Source: an uncultured Candidatus Actinomarina sp. (lineage in GTDB: Bacteria > Actinomycetota > Acidimicrobiia > Actinomarinales > Actinomarinaceae). Taken from it: a stretch of DNA of 57,864 nucleotides. Below are positions 38,044 to 46,249 of this stretch, in pieces. The notes beneath the pieces were generated by a model, which saw only the letters and a program-made list of their open reading frames with translations, did no database searches and was not told where the DNA came from. Position 1 is the first letter of the stretch. Each line of letters opens with the position of its first letter. Made by a program: the position numbers and the translations under genes. The stretch covers positions 1 to 57,864 of the forward strand of contig CABYLQ010000007.1 in the NCBI GenBank assembly GCA_902519845.1, read 5' to 3'.

Positions 38044-38259
38044 ATGAATTTTGTAAATCCTTGGCTTTCATTATTTAGTTTTGTTTATTTCATTGGTGCT
38101 GGAATATTGTCCTTTTTAATGAGTAAATACTTTGTTATTTTCTATCTCAAAAGAGTAGATTCAAAATTCCTAAGATCTATTGAGCCATTGATTGGTGTGA
38201 TAAGCTTTTCATCATCATTTGGCATATTTTTAATTGTTCTTTATAACCTATTAACCTAG
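38044..38259 (+). CDS. small two-helix membrane protein, unknown
   Basis: A 71-residue protein with two hydrophobic segments (LSLFSFVYFIGAGILSFL and IGVISFSSSFGIFLIVLY) flanking a basic loop. It is divergent from another small membrane protein 14 bases away, so the two may be co-regulated. It ends in a shared CTAG stop with the phosphatase gene. No family is recognised. Confidence 0.45.
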   Translation: MNFVNPWLSLFSFVYFIGAGILSFLMSKYFVIFYLKRVDSKFLRSIEPLIGVISFSSSFGIFLIVLYNLLT

Positions 38260-38804
38260 ACAGGGTTAGTATAGGTTTTGAAATTATTTTGATCAATATA
38301 TTGTAAATCACAGTGGTTTGGTTTATCTATATTAAAATTATCTAACTTTAATTTATAAAACATAAATGATCTAATTGTGTCTTGATGAGTTACAAATAAA
38401 ACATTCTCATTATTCTCAAATAATTTGTTGACCCTATTAAAAGTGTCAAAGAAACTTTCATCATTATTAAGTTTTGTTGGATCATTAATGTAGATTTCAA
38501 ATTCTTTGGATTGTTTTACCTCAAAACTAGTATTTCCTATCCAATTTTTAATTCCTCCCCATTCGGTGATTTCTTTTGAAATAGTTATTTTTTTTCTTAG
38601 AACTTGATTAACTATCTGAGAGGTTTGCCTAGCTCTAAGGAGGGGGGATGAAATTATTTTTTCAATTTTAAAATCTTTTTTTAATTTTTCAGCAACGTGC
38701 TCTGCTTGTTTAATTCCTTTTTTAGAAAGTTCGTAACCTGGAATATTATAATATAAAATATCTTTCGGATTTTGTACTTCACCATGTCTTAAAAATATAT
38801 TCAT
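38256..38804 (-). CDS. histidine phosphatase family protein
   Basis: A 182-residue phosphoglycerate-mutase-like phosphatase: LRHGEVQNP with the phospho-accepting His7, YELSKKGIKQAEHVAEKL, IISSPLLRARQT, and the second His in FVTHQDTIRSF. Substrates in this family vary (sugar phosphates, cobalamin or RNase H-linked precursors), so none is assigned. Confidence 0.85.
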   Translation of the reverse strand: MNIFLRHGEVQNPKDILYYNIPGYELSKKGIKQAEHVAEKLKKDFKIEKIISSPLLRARQTSQIVNQVLRKKITISKEITEWGGIKNWIGNTSFEVKQSKEFEIYINDPTKLNNDESFFDTFNRVNKLFENNENVLFVTHQDTIRSFMFYKLKLDNFNIDKPNHCDLQYIDQNNFKTYTNPV

Positions 38805-38833
38805 CTTAATTACAGAGTAGTTTCAGAATATAT

Positions 38834-38845
38834 TAAAATCTTCAT
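38834..38845 (+). promoter_or_regulatory. -10 box before the DUF3040 gene
   Basis: TAAAAT (38834-38839) is 6 nt before the ATG at 38846, a leaderless arrangement in the 41-base divergent gap. Confidence 0.5.
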
Positions 38846-39196
38846 ATGGGTTTGAATAAAAAAGAACAAGAAATTTTAAAACAAATTGAAATGGGTCTCT
38901 CAGAGGACGATCCAAAATTAGAAAAAGCCGTCGAAAACTTGACCCTTTCTAACTTTTCTAGAGCACGTATAACTATTTCTTTTTTTACATTTCTATTAGG
39001 ATTCTTCACAATGATTGGAACTTATACAATCCAACCCATTTTTGCCATAGTAGGTTTTGTTTTGATGGCTCTCTCAGGATATGTATTTGTAACAAATACA
39101 AAATCATTACTAAGTGCTGAAAACATTAATGAGTGGAATTTTAAACAAATTTACAAATTAGTAAGAAACAAAGATACCTCTAGACAAAACAAATAG
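38846..39196 (+). CDS. DUF3040 family membrane protein
   Basis: A 116-residue protein that opens with the DUF3040 hallmark GLNKKEQEILKQIEMGLSED and DPKLEKAVENL, followed by two membrane helices. This family is essentially restricted to Actinobacteria, where it is often encoded near the mraZ/dcw cluster, as here. Function unknown. It is one of the best taxonomic clues in the window. Confidence 0.82.
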   Translation: MGLNKKEQEILKQIEMGLSEDDPKLEKAVENLTLSNFSRARITISFFTFLLGFFTMIGTYTIQPIFAIVGFVLMALSGYVFVTNTKSLLSAENINEWNFKQIYKLVRNKDTSRQNK

Positions 39197-39232
39197 TATT
39201 AATTAAATTTAATAATACGTCTTAATTTTAAT

Positions 39233-39238
39233 AAGGAG
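39233..39238 (+). promoter_or_regulatory. ribosome binding site deciding a TTG start
   Basis: AAGGAG lies 7 nt before the TTG at 39246. It is the strongest Shine-Dalgarno sequence in the window and fixes the start of the MerR-family gene. Confidence 0.65.
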
Positions 39239-39245
39239 TAAGGAA

Positions 39246-39737
39246 TTGAAAAAGGACGCATTTACGTCTAAACAAGCATGTTATTTGTCTGATTGCACTT
39301 CACATCAACTTAGATATTGGGACAAAGTAGGTCTGGTTTCTCCGAGCATACAGTCATCACATGGAAAGCCCGGGGTTCCAAAATTGTATTCTTTCAGAGA
39401 CGTTGTGTCTCTAAAAGTTATTAAGACTTTACTAGATAATGGGATGAGCATTCAAAGAGTTAGACGAGCTTGGCGATATTTAACAAGAAATGGGGACTTG
39501 CAAGACGAACTTTCTAAAACAAAACTTATTTCAGATGGTGATACAATTTATACAATTGAGGACAACCAAGTTTTTGATGCACTCAAGCTTGGACAATTAG
39601 CTTTCTTTGAAACAATTGATTACGTTGCAAAAGAAGTAAAAGAAGATGTTTCAAAATTTGAATTAGACAAAGAAAGATTCTTAAACCTTTTAACAAAAGT
39701 TGAAGATGATGTTCAATCACAACAGTTACAAGCGTAA
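39246..39737 (+). CDS. MerR-family transcriptional regulator
   Basis: A 163-residue regulator with the MerR winged helix: FTSKQACYLSDCTSHQLRYWDK then GLVSPS, LYSFRDVVSLKVIKTLLDNGMSI and QRVRRAWRYL. The C-terminal 90 residues carry no metal-binding cysteines, so it is not a metal sensor of the classic kind; the ligand is unknown. Targets cannot be seen. It lies two genes before mraZ. Confidence 0.82.
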   Translation: MKKDAFTSKQACYLSDCTSHQLRYWDKVGLVSPSIQSSHGKPGVPKLYSFRDVVSLKVIKTLLDNGMSIQRVRRAWRYLTRNGDLQDELSKTKLISDGDTIYTIEDNQVFDALKLGQLAFFETIDYVAKEVKEDVSKFELDKERFLNLLTKVEDDVQSQQLQA

Positions 39738-39752
39738 ATAAATTTTCTCATC

Positions 39753-39764
39753 TAAAATTAAATT
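39753..39764 (+). promoter_or_regulatory. -10 box before the HNH gene
   Basis: TAAAAT (39753-39758), 6 nt, then ATG at 39765. Leaderless spacing. Confidence 0.5.
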
Positions 39765-40280
39765 ATGAATAAAAATTTTCATAATCACAGAACTTTAATT
39801 CTCAATGCAACATATCAACCTTTATCTATCGCCTCCGCTAAAAGATCAGTTGCTCTTATTCTTTCAAACAAAATTAATGTAATAAAAACATCAAATCTTG
39901 AATTGAGGTCGGAATCTTCAACTATAAAAATTCCTAAAGTTGCAGCATTAAATTACTATGTAAAGGCACCATACGCAAGAAGAGTTGCTTTAAATAGGGA
40001 AAATATATTTATAAGAGATCATAACATTTGTCAATATTGTGGAGTTCAAGCTGAATCGATTGATCATATCATACCAAAATCAAAAGGTGGAAAACATGAA
40101 TGGCAAAATGTTGTTGCCTGTTGCAAAAGGTGTAACTTAATTAAAGCAGATAAAGACTTGAACCAAACAATTCTAAAACTTATTCAATCACCTCTCGCAC
40201 CAGAGGGAAATTTTTGGATAAAAACAATTATAGGTTCAAACCCAGACCCTGAGTGGGAAGAGTACCTAATCTCCGCATAA
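39765..40280 (+). CDS. HNH endonuclease family protein
   Basis: A 171-residue protein with a complete HNH zinc domain: CQYCG, SIDHIIPKSKGGKHEWQNVV (His-His and Asn), and CCKRCNLIKADK. The N-terminal third (LNATYQPLSIASAKRSVALIL) is the segment shared by the chromosomal, McrA-like HNH proteins common in Actinobacteria. It is not linked to any restriction or phage gene, so a housekeeping role in nucleic-acid repair or processing is likelier than defence (inference). Confidence 0.82.
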   Translation: MNKNFHNHRTLILNATYQPLSIASAKRSVALILSNKINVIKTSNLELRSESSTIKIPKVAALNYYVKAPYARRVALNRENIFIRDHNICQYCGVQAESIDHIIPKSKGGKHEWQNVVACCKRCNLIKADKDLNQTILKLIQSPLAPEGNFWIKTIIGSNPDPEWEEYLISA

Positions 40281-40293
40281 TTTTTTTTCATTA

Positions 40294-40343
40294 ATTGTGT
40301 TGCAAAGTGTCATATAGTGTCATATAATGACACAAAGTGGTTC
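40294..40343 (+). promoter_or_regulatory. five phased MraZ-type operator boxes
   Basis: Five head-to-tail 10-mers starting at 40294, 40304, 40314, 40324 and 40334: ATTGTGTTGC, AAAGTGTCAT, ATAGTGTCAT, ATAATGACAC, AAAGTGGTTC. Four of five fit the MraZ box pattern AAAGTG(T/G)N3 with a 10-bp period. They cover the mraZ promoter, as expected for autoregulation. Confidence 0.75.
40300..40328 (+). promoter_or_regulatory. housekeeping promoter of mraZ and the dcw cluster
   Basis: TTGCAA (40300-40305), exactly 17 bp, TATAAT (40323-40328). The predicted start is near 40335, about 30 nt before the GTG start. It is the best two-part promoter in the window and is embedded in the MraZ-type boxes. Confidence 0.7.
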
Positions 40344-40365
40344 AAGGCACGAAAGGCGGATAAAA

Positions 40366-40791
40366 GTGTTCCTTGGTGAGTATCAACACATAATGGACTC
40401 GAAGGGTAGAGTAGTTATTCCATCGAAGTTTAGAAAAGAGCTCCAACAGGGCTGTGTAGTCACCAAGGGACAAGATAATTGTCTGCAAATTCTAACAAAA
40501 AAAAACTGGACTTCTCTTTCCGAAGAAATGGTTGAGCTACCAGTAACAGAAAAATCATCTAGACAGCTCAGAAGAGCTATATTCAGTGGTGCTGTCGACT
40601 CTAAGTTAGATTCTGCTGGAAGAATTCCAATACCAGAAAATTTAAGAGAATATAGTCAAATAGATATAAATGGTGAAGTCACTGTTACAGGAATAGGGAA
40701 CGCAATTGAAATATGGTCATCAAAAATGTGGAAAAAAATTCAAGATGATGCAGATCATGAATTTGCAAATATTAATGAAGTGAAAGGATAG
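40366..40791 (+). CDS. mraZ: MraZ, division/cell-wall cluster regulator
   Basis: A 141-residue protein with two SpoVT/AbrB-like MraZ domains: FLGEYQHIMDSKGRVVIPSKF at the start and FSGAVDSKLDSAGRIPIPEN in the second half. The GTG at 40366 gives the family's normal first residues (compare MFLGxY..LDxKGR in mycobacteria); an in-frame ATG at 40327 is rejected because it falls inside the operator and the -10 box. AAAGG lies about 10 nt upstream. It binds the phased boxes before its own gene and controls the dcw operon. Confidence 0.92.
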   Translation: MFLGEYQHIMDSKGRVVIPSKFRKELQQGCVVTKGQDNCLQILTKKNWTSLSEEMVELPVTEKSSRQLRRAIFSGAVDSKLDSAGRIPIPENLREYSQIDINGEVTVTGIGNAIEIWSSKMWKKIQDDADHEFANINEVKG

Positions 40792-40799
40792 GTTCGTAG

Positions 40800-40876
40800 C
40801 CAGCTCTCTAGACAACTAAATTGGAACACCCTTACTCCGCCCAACTTTCCAATTGGTGCCAGTTCTAGAGAGCTGG
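40800..40876 (+). promoter_or_regulatory. structured RNA leader before rsmH (mraW-motif-like)
   Basis: A 77-base hairpin. Outer stem: CCAGCTCTCTAGA (40800-40812) with TCTAGAGAGCTGG (40864-40876), 13 bp, perfect. AACT/AGTT can add four pairs. An inner 7-bp stem ATTGGAA (40820-40826) / TTCCAAT (40847-40853) closes a 20-nt C-rich loop. The 3' arm ends 2 nt before the rsmH ATG and contains its only purine-rich candidate ribosome site. A conserved mraW RNA motif is known upstream of this gene in Actinobacteria; whether this is a member needs a covariance search. Confidence 0.7.
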
Positions 40877-40878
40877 GT

Positions 40879-41796
40879 ATGAACAAAAACAGGGTTGGGT
40901 ACTTGCCACACATTGGTGTGATGAAAGAAGAAATATCTTCTATTTTACACGATGTTCCTCCAGGTATATTTATCGATTCAACTTATGGCTACGGTTCTCA
41001 TTTCGATACTATTATGAAACACAGCCAACTCACAGCAATCGGATTTGATCGTGATCTAGAAGCAGTTGATAATAGTGATCCTTCTCATGAGGTGGTCAAT
41101 CTTAATTTTTCAATGATAAGTGATTATGTGAACAATAATTCATTATTACCAATTAGTGGCATTTTATATGATCTTGGTGTTTCAAGTCATCAGATTGAAA
41201 CTCCAAATAGAGGTTTTTCTTTTTCTATAGATTCGAATCTAGATATGAGAATGAATCAAAAAGACGAACTTACAGCTGAAAAAGTTCTTAATACCTTTTC
41301 ATATGAAAATCTTTATTCAATTTTTAATGAATTTGGAGAAGAAAGGTATTCAAAAAGTATTGCCAAAAAGATTATAGAAAATAGACCTATAAATAAAACT
41401 CTTGAATTATCAAACATAATTAGAAATTCCGTACCAAAGCAAAATCCAATATTTATTGAAAAAAGTATTAGAAGAATATTTCAAGCCTTAAGAATATATA
41501 TAAATGATGAACTTAATGAATTAAAAGATTCGTTGTTAAAAGTAAAAGACTTGATTCAAAAAAATGGTGTAATTATTTGCATCTCTTATCACTCATTAGA
41601 GGATCGAATCATAAAAAATTTTATGAAAGATTTAACATTGGGATGTATTTGTGATCCGTCTATCGCAATATGTGTTTGTAATAATATTCAGAATTTTGAA
41701 TACCCAAAAAGAAAAAAATATTATCCAAACAAAGAAGAAATTAATTCTAACTCCAGAGCTAATTCAGCAACATTAAGGTATGTACGAAAAATATGA
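40879..41796 (+). CDS. rsmH: 16S rRNA (cytosine-1402-N4)-methyltransferase
   Basis: A 305-residue S-adenosylmethionine enzyme (MraW). It shows FIDSTYGYGSHFDTIM (SAM loop, diverged from the usual TxGxGGHS), FDRDLEAV, YDLGVSSHQIETPNRGFSF, and CISYHSLEDRIIKNFM. A cysteine-rich stretch (CICDPSIAICVC) lies near 255, as in other family members. Its start codon lies at the foot of the leader hairpin. Confidence 0.92.
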   Translation: MNKNRVGYLPHIGVMKEEISSILHDVPPGIFIDSTYGYGSHFDTIMKHSQLTAIGFDRDLEAVDNSDPSHEVVNLNFSMISDYVNNNSLLPISGILYDLGVSSHQIETPNRGFSFSIDSNLDMRMNQKDELTAEKVLNTFSYENLYSIFNEFGEERYSKSIAKKIIENRPINKTLELSNIIRNSVPKQNPIFIEKSIRRIFQALRIYINDELNELKDSLLKVKDLIQKNGVIICISYHSLEDRIIKNFMKDLTLGCICDPSIAICVCNNIQNFEYPKRKKYYPNKEEINSNSRANSATLRYVRKI

Positions 41797-42116
41797 GAAA
41801 AAAATATATTTTTAGATTTGCTTACCTTCTTTTATCAGCATCAGTGATTTTATCTTTATTTATAAATTTGAGAATTAATGAAATTTCAAAAGAGCTTTCT
41901 GTAATCAATACTGAAATAGTTGAGTTAGAACGTTCAAAAGCAAATCTTAATATTGAATATATTAAAAAATACTCTTTCGAAAATATAGAAAATCTATCAA
42001 AATTGAAATCATATGTTCGATTAAGAGTTAGCAATTTAAATTTAGATTTGGAAACTCCTTATAAAGCCAACACAGAAGACGTTCAAGATACAATTGTTAT
42101 GGGTTTTGGAAGATGA
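41793..42116 (+). CDS. ftsL: FtsL/DivIC-like division protein
   Basis: A 107-residue bitopic protein: a membrane helix (FAYLLLSASVILSLFINL), a coiled coil (residues 28-60, with ISKELSVINTEIVELERSK) and a short periplasmic tail. Sequence alone is weak, but it sits exactly where ftsL lies between rsmH and ftsI and has the right shape. It links FtsQ with FtsI/FtsW at the septum. ATGA overlaps at both ends. Confidence 0.75.
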   Translation: MRKKYIFRFAYLLLSASVILSLFINLRINEISKELSVINTEIVELERSKANLNIEYIKKYSFENIENLSKLKSYVRLRVSNLNLDLETPYKANTEDVQDTIVMGFGR

Positions 42117-43789
42117 AACTTTCATCAAATAAAATAAAACTTAATTTTTTATTTGGAATTGTTTTAATCCTTGTTACTTTTGGTTCTTATCTATTCATTC
42201 AAAAAGTTTATGCATTGCAATTTATTGAATCTGATTTTTTTGAAAATCAAGCATTGTCTTACAGGCAGAGAGTAGAAATTCTTGAAGCTAAAAGGGGAAC
42301 TATATATGATAAAAATTTTAATGTTTTAGCAAGTAGTGTCCAATCTTATAATGTTGCAATTAAATCAAATGATATCGATGATCTAGGATTTGTTAGTGTT
42401 TTATCCTCATTGCTTAACTTAGATGAAGCTGAAATTTTAAAAAAAATTACGGAGAATTCAAAATTTTTCTACTTAAAAAGAAATGTTGATTACGAAACAG
42501 GAAATAAAATAAAATCTTGGAAATTTAACGGTATTCACTTAGAACATTCCAATAAAAGAAATGTTTATGATTCCTCTACCTCAAATATTATTGGATTGGT
42601 TGATCCTGATGGAAATGGAATTGAAGGGTTAGAGCTTTATTTTGATACTCTTCTTCAAGGAGAAGATGGTGAATTAAGATATGAATCGGCTCCTAATGGT
42701 GCAATTATTCCACAGGGAGAAATAAGAACGATTCAACCTAAGCACGGACAAGACTTAATACTTTCAATTGATTCAGAATTACAATATCTTAGTAAAGATC
42801 TTTGTCAAGACGCACTCAAAGACACACAAGCCTTCATGTGTTCTGTTGTTTTTGCAAATGCTGTGTCAGGAGAAATTCTTATTTCTGCAGAGGAATCATC
42901 AACAAATAATAATTATTTTAACATTGACTTAATTAGCGCAAGAGCAAATTACGAACCTGGTTCTTCATTGAAAATCTTTACTATTGGCTCATTAATTGAA
43001 AATGGAGTTGTTAATGAAAATGATATTTATTTAGTTGAAGATAAGATAGAAATTATTGACGGATCATGTAAAGAAGATTTTGAAGGTTACAAAGGGTGTT
43101 TTAGAGATTTTCTCAAGCATGAACCTATTAACCTTTCAGTCAAGGAAATTATTGAAAGATCATCGAATGTAGGAACAGTTAAAATTGTTAATGATGGAAA
43201 TATAAATGAAGTTGAGATGTTCTTAAAAAGGTTTGGCTTTGGTTCAAAAACAGGAGTTGAGTTGTCCGGAGAGTCAAAAGGAGCATTTACTGAATACAAA
43301 ACGTGTACAACATGTTTAAGTTCTTTATCAATAGGATATTCAATAAACACCACACAATACCAAATGGTGAAAGCATACGGCATAATTGCAAATGAAGGAT
43401 TAGATTTAAATCTTTCATTAATAAGAACTAATCAACAAAATAACAATAACAAAAAAGTTATAGATCGTAATCTTGCAAAAAGGTTAAAGATGCTTCTTGT
43501 CAACGTTGTAGAAGGGCCAAACGGAACAGGAAAATCACTAAAAATGGATGATTACGTTATTGGTGGCAAAACAGGAACTAGTAGAACTTATTTAGAAGGT
43601 ATTGGTTACTCAAATGATAGATTTACAACTTCTTTTACAGGCTTTATCGAGACATCAAATGGTCCAATTGTAGGCTCTGTAATATTATGGGGGGCAAAGG
43701 GCTCACCAATCTCTGAATATGTAACAGGTGGTTCTACAGCTGCACCTATATTTAAAACTATTGTAAGAAATCTTTTACCAGGCGATTAA
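42113..43789 (+). CDS. ftsI: septal peptidoglycan transpeptidase (PBP3/FtsI)
   Basis: A 558-residue penicillin-binding protein. One N-terminal helix, a dimerisation domain (about 50-210), and the transpeptidase domain with SxxK in YEPGSSLKIF near 283, SxN in RSSNVGTVK near 351, and KTG in GGKTGTSRTY near 486. It cross-links septal peptidoglycan with FtsW. It starts within the ftsL stop. Confidence 0.93.
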   Translation: MKLSSNKIKLNFLFGIVLILVTFGSYLFIQKVYALQFIESDFFENQALSYRQRVEILEAKRGTIYDKNFNVLASSVQSYNVAIKSNDIDDLGFVSVLSSLLNLDEAEILKKITENSKFFYLKRNVDYETGNKIKSWKFNGIHLEHSNKRNVYDSSTSNIIGLVDPDGNGIEGLELYFDTLLQGEDGELRYESAPNGAIIPQGEIRTIQPKHGQDLILSIDSELQYLSKDLCQDALKDTQAFMCSVVFANAVSGEILISAEESSTNNNYFNIDLISARANYEPGSSLKIFTIGSLIENGVVNENDIYLVEDKIEIIDGSCKEDFEGYKGCFRDFLKHEPINLSVKEIIERSSNVGTVKIVNDGNINEVEMFLKRFGFGSKTGVELSGESKGAFTEYKTCTTCLSSLSIGYSINTTQYQMVKAYGIIANEGLDLNLSLIRTNQQNNNNKKVIDRNLAKRLKMLLVNVVEGPNGTGKSLKMDDYVIGGKTGTSRTYLEGIGYSNDRFTTSFTGFIETSNGPIVGSVILWGAKGSPISEYVTGGSTAAPIFKTIVRNLLPGD

Positions 43790-43790
43790 C

Positions 43791-45194
43791 ATGAAAAATT
43801 TAAATTTGAGAGATTTGAACTTATCGCAGAATGATATTGATAAATTTGTAAATAGTTCAATAGATGTTGAACGTGATTCAATTCTTTTTATAGATAACGT
43901 AAATGTTGAAAAGCTTGATAAGTACGTTAACGATGCTTTGACGAAAAATGCAAAAAAAATATTTACATCCGAAAAATGTAATATAAGTAATGAAAAAATT
44001 TTAAAAGTCTCGAACTATGAAGAAGTCTTAAATCAAGCATATAGTTTTATCTGTCCTGATTATGATAAAAAAACTTATTTTGGGATTACTGGAACTAATG
44101 GAAAAACTACAACTGGTCATTATTTAGAACAAATTTTAGGAAATAACACTATTTTCATCGGAACTAACAACGAAAATCTATTTAGTGATATCACAAAAGA
44201 AAAGCATCTAACATCGCCAAAATTGTTCAATATTTTGAAATTTTTAAGTAAACCTAAAAATAAAACTTATGAAAATATAATTTTAGAAGCTTCTTCTCAT
44301 GCACTTGATCAAGAAAGATTTAAGGGTATAAAATTTAACACTTCTGGATTTACGAATCTTTCAAGAGATCATTTTGACTATCACAATAACATAAATAAAT
44401 ATTTTGAAGCTAAGCTAAAACTTTTTTCGAAAAACTTATCTGATAAGTTTGTTTATATTGATAGTGAATGGGGAAATAAAGTCAAAGAGAATTCTGTTAT
44501 TCCATCATTTAAGATAGGTAAGAATAATGATTCAAATCTAAAAATCCTAGAAGAAAAATTATTTCCAAATATTAATTTGAAAATACAAATCAATGATGAT
44601 AAACATGATATAAATTTGAATGTTACTGGACCCAATTTTAATTTAAATTTTTTACTTGCATTATCAATGGCTTATTTTTCTGAAAAATCAGATATTCAAA
44701 ATTGTGAGGAAAATTTTAAGAATATTCAAAATCCTAAGGGCAGGTTTGAAATAATTAATTTTAAGAGTAACAAAATTGTTGTAGATTATGCACATACCCC
44801 TGACGCAATCAAAACAACAGTGGATTTTGTAACCCAATATTTCTCAAGCGTAATTGTAGTTTTTGGCGCAGGAGGCGATAGAGACATAGAAAAGCGTTTG
44901 CATATGGGAAATGCAACAAAAAATGCAGATCAAACAATTATTACAAATGACAATCCACGCCATGAAGATCCTGAAAAGATTGCAAAAGATATTCTCGAAG
45001 GATGCGATAAAGAAAAAACTGTAGTAATACTTGATAGGAAAGAAGCAATAACTTATGGAATTAACCAACTCAAGGAGAATTCAGTTTTATTAGTATTAGG
45101 TAAAGGGCATGAAATGCATCAAGAGATAAAAAATAACAAAAATAATTTCAATGATTTTGACTATATTTCCGACCTTCTAGGAGATATAAATTGA
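43791..45194 (+). CDS. murE: UDP-MurNAc-tripeptide synthetase (meso-DAP adding)
   Basis: A 467-residue Mur ligase: ATP loop GITGTNGKTTT near 97, ASSHALDQERFKG, TNLSRDHFDYH, VVDYAHTPDAI. The motif NDNPRHEDP near 385 has the DNPR form that selects meso-diaminopimelate, so the wall is of the DAP type. The stop overlaps the mraY TTG start (TTGA). No murF gene follows. Confidence 0.93.
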   Translation: MKNLNLRDLNLSQNDIDKFVNSSIDVERDSILFIDNVNVEKLDKYVNDALTKNAKKIFTSEKCNISNEKILKVSNYEEVLNQAYSFICPDYDKKTYFGITGTNGKTTTGHYLEQILGNNTIFIGTNNENLFSDITKEKHLTSPKLFNILKFLSKPKNKTYENIILEASSHALDQERFKGIKFNTSGFTNLSRDHFDYHNNINKYFEAKLKLFSKNLSDKFVYIDSEWGNKVKENSVIPSFKIGKNNDSNLKILEEKLFPNINLKIQINDDKHDINLNVTGPNFNLNFLLALSMAYFSEKSDIQNCEENFKNIQNPKGRFEIINFKSNKIVVDYAHTPDAIKTTVDFVTQYFSSVIVVFGAGGDRDIEKRLHMGNATKNADQTIITNDNPRHEDPEKIAKDILEGCDKEKTVVILDRKEAITYGINQLKENSVLLVLGKGHEMHQEIKNNKNNFNDFDYISDLLGDIN

Positions 45195-46249
45195 TTGGAA
45201 TTATTGTTGCAGGAGCAATATCATTTATTTGTGTAATTCTTTCAACTTCTATTGGAGTTAATTATTTTAAAACTCGAAATATTGGACAACCGATACAAAA
45301 AGAAGTCGTTTTTCACGATCATAAAAAGGGTACTCCAACTATGGGGGGAGTGTTCATAATTTTTGGTACCTACTCTGGGTACATCCTTTCACATATCAAT
45401 TTTTGGACGATCGGTGCGGGTTTTAAAGTTGAGTTTATAGATATAAATCCTGTGATTTTTATATCACTGTCATTAGGAACTCTGATGGCTAGCGTAGGTT
45501 TAATAGATGATTTATTAAAAGTTCGAAAGAATAGAAATTTGGGTCTTAGAGCTAGAAACAAAATATTTTTGCAAATTCTTGTAGCAGCTATTACAAGTTT
45601 TTATTTTTACTATCTTGACTACTCATCAACATTTTATTTTTTTAGTGGATTTGGTTTCGAAGTAGGTTTTATTAAATGGATTATCATTACCTTTTTAATA
45701 GTTGGAATTACTAATTCTGTAAATCTAACAGATGGGCTTGATGGGTTAGTAGCTGGATCATCATCAGTTTCATTTGGTGGAATCCTAATAATTTCATTCT
45801 GGATATTTAGACATCCAGAATATTATTCAAGTTTTATGAACAATGAAATACTTGATCTAGATCTATCTATACTAATTTCTGCTTTAGCTGGTTCAGCACT
45901 CGGTTTTTTATGGTGGAATACCAATCCTGCAAAAATAATTATGGGAGATGTTGGTTCTCATTTTATTGGTTCAATGTTTCCAATTATATTGATTTCAATC
46001 GGTGCAGATGGCTTAATTTTGTTTTTCTGTTTCTTATATATTTTTGAGGCTTTGTCTGTGATTATCCAAGTTTCTTCATTTAAATTAAATCAAAAAAGAA
46101 TTTTTAAAATGACACCTATCCATCATCATTTTGAGATGAGTGGATGGGCTGAAACTACAATAATTGTAAGATTTTGGATTATTAATGGAATATTTATCGT
46201 AATAGGGCTTGGTCTATTTTATGGAGACTGGGTATTGTTTGGAAATTAA
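45191..46249 (+). CDS. mraY: phospho-N-acetylmuramoyl-pentapeptide transferase
   Basis: A 352-residue, ten-helix enzyme forming lipid I. It has PTMGGVFIIFG near 47, SVGLIDDLLK with the Asp pair, SVNLTDGLDGL near 177, GDVGSHFIGSM near 253 and the HHHFEMSGW loop near 310. TTG start overlapping murE by 4 bases. Confidence 0.95.
   Translation: MIGIIVAGAISFICVILSTSIGVNYFKTRNIGQPIQKEVVFHDHKKGTPTMGGVFIIFGTYSGYILSHINFWTIGAGFKVEFIDINPVIFISLSLGTLMASVGLIDDLLKVRKNRNLGLRARNKIFLQILVAAITSFYFYYLDYSSTFYFFSGFGFEVGFIKWIIITFLIVGITNSVNLTDGLDGLVAGSSSVSFGGILIISFWIFRHPEYYSSFMNNEILDLDLSILISALAGSALGFLWWNTNPAKIIMGDVGSHFIGSMFPIILISIGADGLILFFCFLYIFEALSVIIQVSSFKLNQKRIFKMTPIHHHFEMSGWAETTIIVRFWIINGIFIVIGLGLFYGDWVLFGN

Noticed and set aside
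40278-40290. T-run after the HNH gene as a terminator
   Set aside because: Eight T are present, but no stable stem precedes them.
40294-40343. Short CRISPR-like repeat array before mraZ
   Set aside because: The unit is only 10 bp with no spacers; the pattern fits MraZ operator boxes.
40327-40365. ATG at 40327 as the start of mraZ
   Set aside because: It lies inside the TATAAT box and the phased repeats, and it adds 13 residues that MraZ proteins do not have. The GTG at 40366 gives the normal N-terminus.
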